A stretch of 64,000 nt of DNA from Calliopsis andreniformis (lineage: Eukaryota; Arthropoda; Insecta; Hymenoptera; Andrenidae), in the NCBI RefSeq assembly GCF_051401765.1, contig NW_027480545.1:434001-498000 (forward strand), written 5' to 3'. Below, piece after piece: positions 23,771 to 35,320 of the stretch; position 1 is the first letter of the stretch, and each line of letters opens with the position of its first letter. Made by a program: the position numbers and the translations under genes. The notes under the pieces were generated by a model. That model worked only from the letters and a program-made list of their open reading frames with translations. It was not told the origin of the DNA and did not search any database.

Positions 23771-26700
23771 TCAATCTTCAATCCTCACCCTCAATCCTCA
23801 ATCCTCAATCCTCAATGCTCAATCCTCAATCCTCAATACTCAATCTTCAATCCTCAATCCTCAATACTCAATCCTCAATACTCATTCTTCAATCCTCAAT
23901 ACCCAAATCTCAATCTTCAATCCTCAATCCTCAATCCTCAATTCTCTATACTCAATCCTCAGACCTCAATCCTCATACCTTAATCCTCAACCCTCAGCCC
24001 TCATCCTCTATCCTCAATCCTCAACCTCAGTCCTCAATCTTCAGTCCTCAATACTCAATCTTCAATCCTCAATCCTCAGTCCTCAAACTTCAATTCTGAA
24101 TCCTCAATCCTGAATCCTCAATCTTCAGACCTCAGTCCTCAACAATCAGCTGTCAATCCTCAATCCTCACTAGAATATCCTCAGTTCAGAGTTTTCCATA
24201 CGCAATACTCAATCTGCAATCTTCATATCTCTATCCACAAACATCAATTCTCATCACTCAGCCATCAACTCTCAGACCCAATCCTCAATCTTCAATCGTA
24301 AATCCTCAATCCTCAATTATCAATCCTCAATCCTCAATCCTCATTCTTCAACCCTCAATACTCAATCTTCAATCCTCAAACCTCAATCCTCAATCCTCAA
24401 TCTTCAATCCTCAATCCTCAATCCTCAATCCTCAATGCTCATTCTTCAATCCTCAATACCCAATCCTCAATCTTCAATCCTCAATCCTCAATCCTCAACT
24501 CTCAATCCTCAATCCTCAATCCTCAGTCCTCAAACCTCAATCCTCAACCCTCAGCCCTCATCTTCAATCCTCAATCCTCAATCCTCAATCCTCAATGCTC
24601 AATCCTCAATACTCAATCTTCAATCCTCAATACTCAATCATCAATCATCAATCCTCAGTCCTCAATCCTCAAACCTCAATCCTCAACCCTCAGCCCTCAT
24701 CCTCATTCTTCAATCCTCAATACCCAATCCTCAATCTTCAATCCTCAATCCCCAGTCCTCAATCTTCAATCCTCAATGCTCCATCCTCAATCCTCTATCC
24801 TCAGTCCTCAGTCCTCAATACTCAATTTTCAATCCTCAATCCTCAATCCTCAATCCTCAATCCTAAATCCTCAATCATCAATCCCCAATCTTCAATACTC
24901 AATCCTCAATCCTCAATCCTGAATCCTCAATACTAAAGCATCAATCCTCAATTCTCAATACTCAATAGAACATCCTGAATTCTCTGGATTCAATACTCAA
25001 ACCTCAAACCTCAAACCTCAGCCATCATCCTCAATCCTCAATCCTCAATCGTCAATCCTCAACCTTCAATCCTCAACACTCAACCTTCAACCCTCAATCC
25101 TCAATCCTCAATCGTCAATCCGCAGTCCTCAATCCTCAAACCTCAATCTTCAATCCTCAATAATCAATCTTCAATCCTCACCCTCAATCCTCAATCCTCA
25201 ATCCTCAATGCTCAATCCTCAATCCTCAATACTCAATCTTCAATCCTCAATCCTCAATACTCAATCCTCAATCCTCATTCTTCAATCCTCAATCCCCATT
25301 CCTCAAACCTCAATCCTCAATTCTCAATCCTTAATCCTCAATCTTCAATCGTCAATCAACTGTCCTCAACCTTCAATCCTCAATGCTCAATACTCAATCC
25401 TCAATCCTCAGTCCTCAATCCTCAATCCTCAATCCTCAATCCTCAATCTACAATCCTCAATACTCAATCTACAATCCTCTATCCTCAATCCTCAATCCTC
25501 AATATTCAATCCTCAACACACAATTTTCAATACTCAATCCACAATCATCATACCTCAATCCTCAATCCTCAGTCATCAATCCTCAATCCTCAATCCTCAT
25601 TCTTCAATCCTCAATACCCATTCCTCAATCTTCAATACTCAATCCTCAATCCTCAATTCTCAATCCTCAATCCTCAATCCTTAATCCTCAATTTTCAATC
25701 CTCAATCAACAGTCCTCAATCTTCAATCCTCAATAATCAATCTTCAATCCTAGATCCTCAATCCCCAATCCTCAATCCTTAATCCTCTATCTTCAGTCCT
25801 CAATACTCAATCTTCAATCCTCAGTCCTCAGTCCTCAATCCTCAATTCTGAATTCTCAATCCTGAATCCTCAATATTCAGCCCTCAGTCCTCAACAATCA
25901 GTTGTCAATTCTCAATCCTCAATAGAATATCATCAATTCACAGTTTTCAATACTCAATACTTAATCTGCAATCTTTAAATCTCTATCCACAAACACCAAT
26001 TCTTATCACTCAACCCTCAACAATCAGTCCACAGTCCTCAATTTTCAATCCTCAATCCTCAATCCTCAATCCTCAATCCTCAATCCTCAATCCTCAATCT
26101 TCAATCCTCAATACTCAATCATCAATCCTCAATCCTCAATCTTCTATCCTCAAAACTCAATCTTCAATCCTCAATCCTCAATCCTCGATCCTCAATCCTC
26201 AATCCTCAATCGTCAATCTCCAATCCTGAATACTCAATCTTCAATCCTCAATCCTCAATCGCCCATCCTCAATCCTCATTCTTCAATCCTCAATACCCAA
26301 TCCTCAATCTTCAATCCTCAATCCTCAATCCTCAACTCTCAATCCTCAATCCTCAATCCTCAGACCTCAGACATCAATGCTCAGCCCTCAGTCATCGTCC
26401 TCAATCCACAACCCTCAATCCTCAATCATCAATCTTCAATCATCAATATTCAATCTTCAGTCCTCAATCCTCAATCCTAAATCCTCAATGTTCAATCCGC
26501 AATACCCAATCCTCAATCTTCAATCCTCAATCCTCAAACCTCAATCCTCAATCCTCAATCCTCAATCCTCAATCCTCAATCCTCACTCCTCAAACACCAA
26601 TCCTGGATCCTCAATCCTGAATCCTCAATCTTCAGACCTCAGTCCTCAACAATCAGTCGTCAATTCTCAATCCTCAATAGAATATCATCAATTCACAGTT

Positions 26701-27521
26701 TTCAATACTCAATACTCAAGCGGCAATCTTTAAATCTCTATCCACAAACACCAATTCCCATAACTCAACACTCAGCACTCAGTCCCCAGTCCTCAATCTT
26801 CAATCCTCAATCCTCAATCCTCAATCCTCAATCCTCAATCCACAATCCTCAATCCTCAATGCTCATTCTTCAATCCTCAATACCCAATCCTCAATCTTCA
26901 ATCCTCAATCCTCAATCCTCAACTCTCAATCCTCAATCCTCAATCCTCAGTCCTCAAACCTCAATCCTCAACCCTCAGCCCTCATCTTCAATCCTCAATA
27001 CTCAATCCTCAATTCTCAATCTTCAATCCTCAATACTCAATCTTCAATCCTCAATCCTCAATTCTCAATCCTCAATACTCAATCCTCAATCGTCAATCCT
27101 CAATCCCCAATCCTCAATCTTCAATACTCAACCCTCAATCCTAAATCCACAATCCTCAATCTTCAATCCTCAATACTCAATCTTCAACCCTCAATCCTCA
27201 ATCCTCAATCCTCAATCCTCGGTCCTCAATCCTCAATCTTCAATCCTCAATACTCAATCTTCAATCCTCAATCCTCAATCCTCAATCCTCAATCCTGAAT
27301 CCTCAATCTTCAGACCTCAGTCCTCAACAATCAGCTGTCAATCCTCAATCCTCACTAGAAAATCCTCAGTTCAGAGTTTTCCATACGCAATACTCAATCT
27401 GCAATCTTCATATCTCTACCCACAAACATCAATTCTCATCACTCAGCCATCAACCCTCAGTCCCCAATCCTCAATCTTCAATCTTCAATACTCAATCCTC
27501 AATCCTCAATCCTCAATCCTC
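23771..27521 (+). repeat. 5,034-bp duplication, copy 1 (matching part, 3,751 bp)
   Basis: All markers recur exactly 5,034 bases to the right: A2 at 24140/29174, A3 at 25892/30926 and 26647/31681, the mutated B hairpin at 24972/30006, and rare units such as TCAATCAACTGTCC and the 6-base CCCAAT near 24,278. I noted about seven single-base differences, for example CAGTCC against CAGCCC (24658/29692) and CAATATTC against CAATCTTC near 25,876. The repeat spacing equals 721 x 7 - 13, and I count 13 six-base units between 23,771 and 28,804. Confidence 0.92.
24972..24989. repeat. B block inverted repeat, copy 6 (one arm mutated)
   Basis: The right arm reads TCTGGAT instead of TCAGGAT, so pairing is interrupted at one position. 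The EcoRI site remains. Confidence 0.8.
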
Positions 27522-28804
27522 ATTCTTCAATCCTCAATACCCAATCCTCAATCTTCAATCCTCAATCCTCAATCCTCAATTCTCAATCCTCAATCCTCAA
27601 TCCTCAGACCTCAGACATCAATGCTCAGCCCTCAGTCCTCGTCCTCAATCCACAACCCTCAATCCTCAATCATCAATCTTCAATCATCAATATTCAATCT
27701 TCAGTCCTCGATCCTCAATCCTAAATCCTCAATGTTCAATCCGCAATACCCAATCCTCAATCTTCAATCCTCAATCCTCAAACCTCAATCCTCAATCCTC
27801 AATCCTCAATCCTCAATCCTCAATCCTCACTCCTCAAACACCAATCCTGGATCCTCAATCCTGAATCCTCAATCTTCAGACCTCAGTCCTCAACAATCAG
27901 TTGTCAATTCTCAATCCTCAATAGAATATCATCAATTCACAGTTTTCAATACTCAATACTCAAGCTGCAATCTTTAAATCTCTATCCACAAACACCAATT
28001 CTCATCACTCAACACTCAGCACTCAGTCCCCAGTCCTCAATCTTCAATCCTCAATCCTCAATCCTCAATCGTCAATCCTCAATCCTCAATCCTCAATCTT
28101 CAATCCTCAATACTCAATCATCAATCTTCAATCCTCACCCTCAATCCTCAATCCTCAATCCTCAATGCTCAATCCTCAATCCTCAATACTCAATCTTCAA
28201 TCCTCAATCCTCAATACTCAATCCTCAATACTCATTCTTCAATCCTCAATACCCAATCCTCAATACTCAATCCTCAATCCTCAATCCTCAGACCTCAGAC
28301 ATCAATGCTCAGCCCTCAGTCCTCGTCCTCAATCCACAACCCTCAATCCTCAATCATCAATCTTCAATCATCAATATTCAATCTTCAGTCCTCGATCCTC
28401 AATCCTAAATCCTCAATGTTCAATCCGCAATACCCAATCCTCAATCTTCAATCCTCAATCCTCAAACCTCAATCCTCAATCCTCAATCCTCAATCCTCAA
28501 TCCTCAATCCTCACTCCTCAAACACCAATCCTGGATCCTCAATCCTGAATCCTCAATCTTCAGACCTCAGTCCTCAACAATCAGTTGTCAATTCTCAATC
28601 CTCAATAGAATATCATCAATTCACAGTTTTCAATACTCAATACTCAAGCTGCAATCTTTAAATCTCTATCCACAAACACCAATTCTCATCACTCAACACT
28701 CAGCACTTAGTCCCCAGTCCTCAATCTTCAATCCTCAATCCTCAATCCTCAATCGTCAATCCTCAATCCTCAATCCTCAATCTTCAATCCTCAATACTCA
28801 ATCA
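27522..28804 (+). repeat. 1.28-kb stretch between the 5,034-bp copies
   Basis: This part of the first 5,034-bp unit has no counterpart after the second copy, where different units follow. It consists largely of an S module with A3 anchor, repeated by a nested 684-bp duplication. Either it was inserted into the first unit, or the second unit was truncated and joined to another segment. Confidence 0.75.
27572..28255 (+). repeat. 684-bp tandem duplication, copy 1
   Basis: It contains the S module marker at 27621, an A3 anchor near 27891 and the ATGCTCAATCC marker at 28165, and each recurs 684 bases to the right. The length equals 98 x 7 - 2, with exactly two 6-base units inside (CCTCGT near 27,637 and CCTCAC near 28,136). 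Confidence 0.9.
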
Positions 28805-28939
28805 TCAATCTTCAATCCTCACCCTCAATCCTCAATCCTCAATCCTCAATGCTCAATCCTCAATCCTCAATACTCAATCTTCAATCCTCAATCCTCAATA
28901 CTCAATCCTCAATACTCATTCTTCAATCCTCAATACCCA
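28256..28939 (+). repeat. 684-bp tandem duplication, copy 2
   Basis: Markers lie at 28305, 28575 and 28849. The match ends where this copy reads CCCAAATCTG and copy 1 reads CCCAATCCTC. Its right end already belongs to the second 5,034-bp copy, so the two duplications overlap. Confidence 0.9.
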
Positions 28940-31900
28940 AATCTGAATCTTCAATCCTCAATCCTCAATCCTCAATTCTCTATACTCAATCCTCAGACCT
29001 CAATCCTCATACCTTAATCCTCAACCCTCAGCCCTCATCCTCTATCCTCAATCCTCAACCTCAGTCCTCAATCTTCAGTCCTCAGTACTCAATCTTCAAT
29101 CCTCAATCCTCAGTCCTCAAACTTCAATTCTGAATCCTCAATCCTGAATCCTCAATCTTCAGACCTCAGTCCTCAACAATCAGCTGTCAATCCTCAATCC
29201 TCACTAGAATATCCTCAGTTCAGAGTTTTCCATACGCAATACTCAATCTGCAATCTTCATATCTCTATCCACAAACATCAATTCTCATCACTCAGCCATC
29301 AACTCTCAGACCCAATCCTCAATCTTCAATCGTAAATCCTCAATCCTCAATTATCAATCCTCAATCCTCAATCCTCATTCTTCAACCCTCAATACTCAAT
29401 CTTCAATCCTCAAACCTCAATCCTCAATCCTCAATCTTCAATCCTCAATCCTCAATCCTCAATCCTCAATGCTCATTCTTCAATCCTCAATACCCAATCC
29501 TCAATCTTCAATCCTCAATCCTCAATCCTCAACTCTCAATCCTCAATCCTCAATCCTCAGTCCTCAAACCTCAATCCTCAACCCTCAGCCCTCATCTTCA
29601 ATCCTCAATCCTCAATCCTCAATCCTCAATGCTCAATCCTCAATACTCAATCTTCAATCCTCAATACTCAATCATCAATCATCAATCCTCAGCCCTCAAT
29701 CCTCAAACCTCAATCCTCAACCCTCAGCCCTCATCCTCATTCTTCAATCCTCAATACCCAATCCTCAATCTTCAATCCTCAATCCCCAGTCCTCAATCTT
29801 CAATCCTCAATGCTCCATCCTCAATCCTCTATCCTCAGTCCTCAGTCCTCAATACTCAATTTTCAATCCTCAATCCTCAATCCTCAATCCTCAATCCTAA
29901 ATCCTCAATCATCAATCCCCAATCTTCAATACTCAATCCTCAATCCTCAATCCTGAATCCTCAATACTAAAGCATCAATCCTCAATTCTCAATACTCAAT
30001 AGAACATCCTGAATTCTCTGGATTCAATACTCAAACCTCAAACCTCAAACCTCAGCCATCATCCTCAATCCTCAATCCTCAATCGTCAATCCTCAACCTT
30101 CAATCCTCAACACTCAACCTTCAACCCTCAATCCTCAATCCTCAATCGTCAATCCGCAATCCTCAATCCTCAAACCTCAATCTTCAATCCTCAATAATCA
30201 ATCTTCAATCCTCACCCTCAATCCTCAATCCTCAATCCTCAATGCTCAATCCTCAATCCTCAATACTCAATCTTCAATCCTCAATCCTCAATACTCAATC
30301 CTCAATCCTCATTCTTCAATCCTCAATCCTCATTCCTCAAACCTCAATCCTCAATTCTCAATCCTTAATCCTCAATCTTCAATCGTCAATCAACTGTCCT
30401 CAACCTTCAATCCTCAATGCTCAATACTCAATCCTCAATCCTCAGTCCTCAATCCTCAATCCTCAATCCTCAATCCTCAATCTACAATCCTCAATACTCA
30501 ATCTACAATCCTCTATCCTCAATCCTCAATCCTCAATATTCAATCCTCAACACACAATTTTCAATACTCAATCCACAATCATCATACCTCAATCCTCAAT
30601 CCTCAGTCATCAATCCTCAATCCTCAATCCTCATTCTTCAATCCTCAATACCCAATCCTCAATCTTCAATACTCAATCCTCAATCCTCAATTCTCAATCC
30701 TCAATCCTCAATCCTTAATCCTCAATTTTCAATCCTCAATCAACAGTCCTCAATCTTCAATCCTCAATAATCAATCTTCAATCCTAGATCCTCAATCCCC
30801 AATCCTCAATCCTTAATCCTCTATCTTCAGTCCTCAATACTCAATCTTCAATCCTCAGTCCTCAGTCCTCAATCCTCAATTCTGAATTCTCAATCCTGAA
30901 TCCTCAATCTTCAGCCCTCAGTCCTCAACAATCAGTTGTCAATTCTCAATCCTCAATAGAATATCATCAATTCACAGTTTTCAATACTCAATACTTAATC
31001 TGCAATCTTTAAATCTCTATCCACAAACACCAATTCTTATCACTCAACCCTCAACAATCAGTCCACAGTCCTCAATTTTCAATCCTCAATCCTCAATCCT
31101 CAATCCTCAATCCTCAATCCTCAATCCTCAATCTTCAATCCTCAATACTCAATCATCAATCCTCAATCCTCAATCTTCTATCCTCAAAACTCAATCTTCA
31201 ATCCTCAATCCTCAATCCTCGATCCTCAATCCTCAATCCTCAATCGTCAATCTCCAATCCTGAATACTCAATCTTCAATCCTCAATCCTCAATCGCCCAT
31301 CCTCAATCCTCATTCTTCAATCCTCAATACCCAATCCTCAATCTTCAATCCTCAATCCTCAATCCTCAACTCTCAATCCTCAATCCTCAATCCTCAGACC
31401 TCAGACATCAATGCTCAGCCCTCAGTCATCGTCCTCAATCCACAACCCTCAATCCTCAATCATCAATCTTCAATCATCAATATTCAATCTTCAGTCCTCA
31501 ATCCTCAATCCTAAATCCTCAATGTTCAATCCGCAATACCCAATCCTCAATCTTCAATCCTCAATCCTCAAACCTCAATCCTCAATCCTCAATCCTCAAT
31601 CCTCAATCCTCAATCCTCACTCCTCAAACACCAATCCTGGATCCTCAATCCTGAATCCTCAATCTTCAGACCTCAGTCCTCAACAATCAGTCGTCAATTC
31701 TCAATCCTCAATAGAATATCATCAATTCACAGTTTTCAATACTCAATACTCAAGCGGCAATCTTTAAATCTCTATCCACAAACACCAATTCCCATAACTC
31801 AACACTCAGCACTCAGTCCCCAGTCCTCAATCTTCAATCCTCAATCCTCAATCCTCAATCCTCAATCCTCAATCCACAATCCTCAATCCTCAATGCTCAT

Positions 31901-32555
31901 TCTTCAATCCTCAATACCCAATCCTCAATCTTCAATCCTCAATCCTCAATCCTCAACTCTCAATCCTCAATCCTCAATCCTCAGTCCTCAAACCTCAATC
32001 CTCAACCCTCAGCCCTCATCTTCAATCCTCAATACTCAATCCTCAATTCTCAATCTTCAATCCTCAATACTCAATCTTCAATCCTCAATCCTCAATTCTC
32101 AATCCTCAATACTCAATCCTCAATCGTCAATCCTCAATCCCCAATCCTCAATCTTCAATACTCAACCCTCAATCCTAAATCCACAATCCTCAATCTTCAA
32201 TCCTCAATACTCAATCTTCAACCCTCAATCCTCAATCCTCAATCCTCAATCCTCGGTCCTCAATCCTCAATCTTCAATCCTCAATACTCAATCTTCAATC
32301 CTCAATCCTCAATCCTCAATCCTCAATCCTGAATCCTCAATCTTCAGACCTCAGTCCTCAACAATCAGCTGTCAATCCTCAATCCTCACTAGAAAATCCT
32401 CAGTTCAGAGTTTTCCATACGCAATACTCAATCTGCAATCTTCATATCTCTACCCACAAACATCAATTCTCATCACTCAGCCATCAACCCTCAGTCCCCA
32501 ATCCTCAATCTTCAATCTTCAATACTCAATCCTCAATCCTCAATCCTCAATCCTC
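28805..32555 (+). repeat. 5,034-bp duplication, copy 2 (matching part, 3,751 bp)
   Basis: This is the second copy, nearly identical to 23,771-27,521. The match ends at 32,555, where it continues with CCTCAAT units leading to CATCAATCATC and copy 1 continues with CCTCATTC. A further, more diverged restart of the same unit is visible from about 33,070 (marker ATGCTCAATCC at 33114, against 23815 and 28849). Confidence 0.92.
30006..30023. repeat. B block inverted repeat, copy 7 (one arm mutated)
   Basis: It carries the same TCTGGAT arm as copy 6, exactly 5,034 bases to the right, so the mutation preceded that duplication. Confidence 0.8.
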
Positions 32556-32877
32556 AATCCTCAATCTTCAATCCTCAATACTCAATCATCAATCATCAAT
32601 CCTCAGTCCTCAATCCTCAAACCTCAATCCTCAACCCTCAGCCCTCATCCTCATTCTTCAATCCTCAATACCCAATCCTCAATCTTCAATCCTCAATCCC
32701 CAGTCCTCAATCTTCAATCCTCAATGCTCCATCCTCAATCCTCTATCCTCAGTCCTCAATCCTCAATCCTAAATCCTCAATCATCAATCCCCAATCTTCA
32801 ATACTCAATCCTCAATCCTCAATCCTGAATCCTCAATACTAAAGCATCAATCCTCAATTCTCAATACTCAATAGAAC

Positions 32878-32895
32878 ATCCTGAATTCTCAGGAT
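32878..32895. repeat. B block inverted repeat, copy 8
   Basis: Perfect arms with an ATTC loop. It opens the irregular 32.6-35.3 kb stretch. Confidence 0.85.
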
Positions 32896-34256
32896 TCAAT
32901 ACTCAAACCTCAAACCTCAAACCTCAGCCATCATCCTCAATCCTCAATCCTCAATCGTCAATCCTCAACCTTCAATCCTCAACACTCAACCTTCAACCCT
33001 AAATCCTCAATCCTCAATCGTCAATCCGCAATCCTCAATCCTCAAACCTCAATCCTCAATCCTCAATAATCAATCTTCAATCCTCACCCTCAATCCTCAA
33101 TCCTCAATCCTCAATGCTCAATCCTCAATCCTCAATACTCAATCTTCAATCCTCAATCCTCAATACTCAATCCTCAATCCTCATTCTTCAATCCTCAATA
33201 CCCAAATCTCAATCTTCAATCCTCAATCCTCAATCCTCGATTCTCTATACTCAATCCTCAGACCTCAGTCCTCAAACCTCAATCCTCAACCCTCAGCCCT
33301 CATCCTCTATCCTCAATCCTCAACCTCAATCCTCAATCTTCAATCCTCAATACTCAATCTTCAATCCTCAATCCTCAGTCCTCAAACTTCAATTCTGAAT
33401 CCTCAATCCTGAATCCTCAATCTTCAGCCCTCAGACCTCAACAATCAGTTGTCAATACTCAATCCTCTGTAGAATATCCTCAATTCACAGTTTTCAATAC
33501 TCAATACTCAATCTGCAATCTTCAAATCTCTATCCACAAACATCAATTCTCATCACTCAACCATCAACACTCAGTCCTCAATATTCGATCCTCAATCCTC
33601 AACTCTCAATCTTCAATCCTCAATACTGAATCTTCAATCCTCAATCCTCAATCCTCAATCCTCAATCCTCAATCCTCAATCCTCGTTCCTCAAACCTCAA
33701 TCCTCAATCCTCAACCCTCATTCTTCAATCCTCAATACCCAATCCTCAATCTTCAATCCTCAATCCTCAATCCTCAATTCTCAATCCTCAATCCTCAGAC
33801 CTCAGTCCTCAAACCTCAATCCTCAACCCTCAGCCCTCATCCTCAAACCTCAGTCCTCATCCTCAATTCTCAATCCTCAATCCCCAAGCCACAATCCTCA
33901 ACCGTCAGTCCTCGTCCTCAGTCCTCAATCCTCAATCCTCAATCCTCAATCCTCAATCCTCATTCCTCAAACCTCAATCCTCAATTCTCAATCCTTAATC
34001 CTCAATCTTCAATCCTCAATCAACTGTCCTCAACCTTCAATCCTCAATGCTCAATACTCAATCCTCAATCCTCAGTCCTCAATCCTCAATCCTCAATCCT
34101 CAATACTCAATTTTCAATCCTCAATCCTCAATCCCCAATCCTCAATCCTAAATCCTCAATCATCAATCCTCAATCTTCAATACTGAATCCTCAATCCTCA
34201 ATCCTGAATTCTCAATCCTAAACCATCAATCCTCAATTCTCAACACTCAATAGAAC

Positions 34257-34274
34257 ATCCTGAATTCTCAGGAT
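34257..34274. repeat. B block inverted repeat, copy 9
   Basis: Perfect arms. The left flank is diverged (CTAAACCATC in place of CTAAAGCATC). Confidence 0.85.
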
Positions 34275-35083
34275 TCAATACTCAAACCTCAAACCTCAAA
34301 CCTCAGCCATCATCCTCAATCCTCAATCCTCAATCGTCAATCCTCAACCTTCAATCCTCAACACTCAACATTCAACCCTCAATCCCCAATCCTCAATCGT
34401 CAGTCCGCAATCCTCAATCCTCAGTCACCAATACTCAACCTTCAATACTCAATCCTCAATCCTCAATCCGCAATCCTCAATCCTCAATCCTCATTCCTCA
34501 AACCTCAATCCTCTAACCTCAGTCCTCATCCTCAATTCTCAATCCTCAGTCCTCAATCCTCAATCCTCAAACCACAATCCTCAACCGTCAGTCCTCGTCC
34601 TCAATCCTCAACCCTCAATCCTCAATCCTCAATCTTCAATCATCAATACTCAATCTTCAATCTTCAATCCTCAATCCTCAATCCTCATTCCTCCAACCTC
34701 AACCCTCAACCCTCAGTCCTTATCCTCAATTCTCCATTCTCAATCCTCAATCCTCAATCCTCAATCTTCAATCCTCAATAATCAATATTCAATCCTAGAT
34801 CCTTAGTCCCCAATCCTAAATCCTTAATCCTCTATCTTTAATCCTCAATCCCCAGTCCTCAATCTTCAATCCTCAATGCTCCATCCACAATTCTCTATCC
34901 TCAGTCGTCAGTCCTCTACCCTCAATCCTCAAACATCAATCCTCAACCGTCTGTCCTTTTTCTCAACCCTCAACACTCAATCCTCAATCCTGAATCTTCA
35001 ATCATCAATACACAATCTTCAATCCTCAATCCTCGGTCTCAATACTCAACCATCAATCCTCAATTCTCAATACTCAGTAGAAT

Positions 35084-35101
35084 ATCCTGAATTCTCAGGA
35101 T
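35084..35101. repeat. B block inverted repeat, copy 10 (intermediate A/B flank)
   Basis: Perfect arms, but the left flank reads TAGAATATCC as in the A anchors, where other B copies read TAGAACATCC. The right flank reads GGATACAATC. It looks like an intermediate between A and B. Confidence 0.85.
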
Positions 35102-35320
35102 ACAATCTCAAACCTCAAACCTCAAACCTCAGCCCTCATCCTCAATCCTCAATACTCAATCCTCAATCTTCTACCCTCAATCCTCAGCACTCAAACTTCA
35201 ATCCTCAATTCTCAACCCTCAATCATCAATCCTCAATCCTTATTCCTCAGTCCTCAACCTTCAATCCTCAATACTCAATTTTCAATCCTCAATCCTCAAT
35301 CCTCAATCCTCAATCCTCAA

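Larger units (their letters stand above)
32556..35320 (+). repeat. Irregular array segment rich in B hairpins
   Basis: The most diverged stretch of the window. It has three B hairpins (32878, 34257 and 35084), one A1 anchor near 33439 (with the CTCTGTAGAATATCC variant shared only with 60.67 kb), and then none for about 2.6 kb. Unusual units include CTTTTTCTCAACC near 34,950, CTGTCC, CGTCTGT and several 6-base units (for example CTCAAT after CCTCGGT near 35,037). Part of it (32.8-33.6 kb) is a paralogue of about 60.05-60.87 kb. No gene is visible. Confidence 0.75.
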
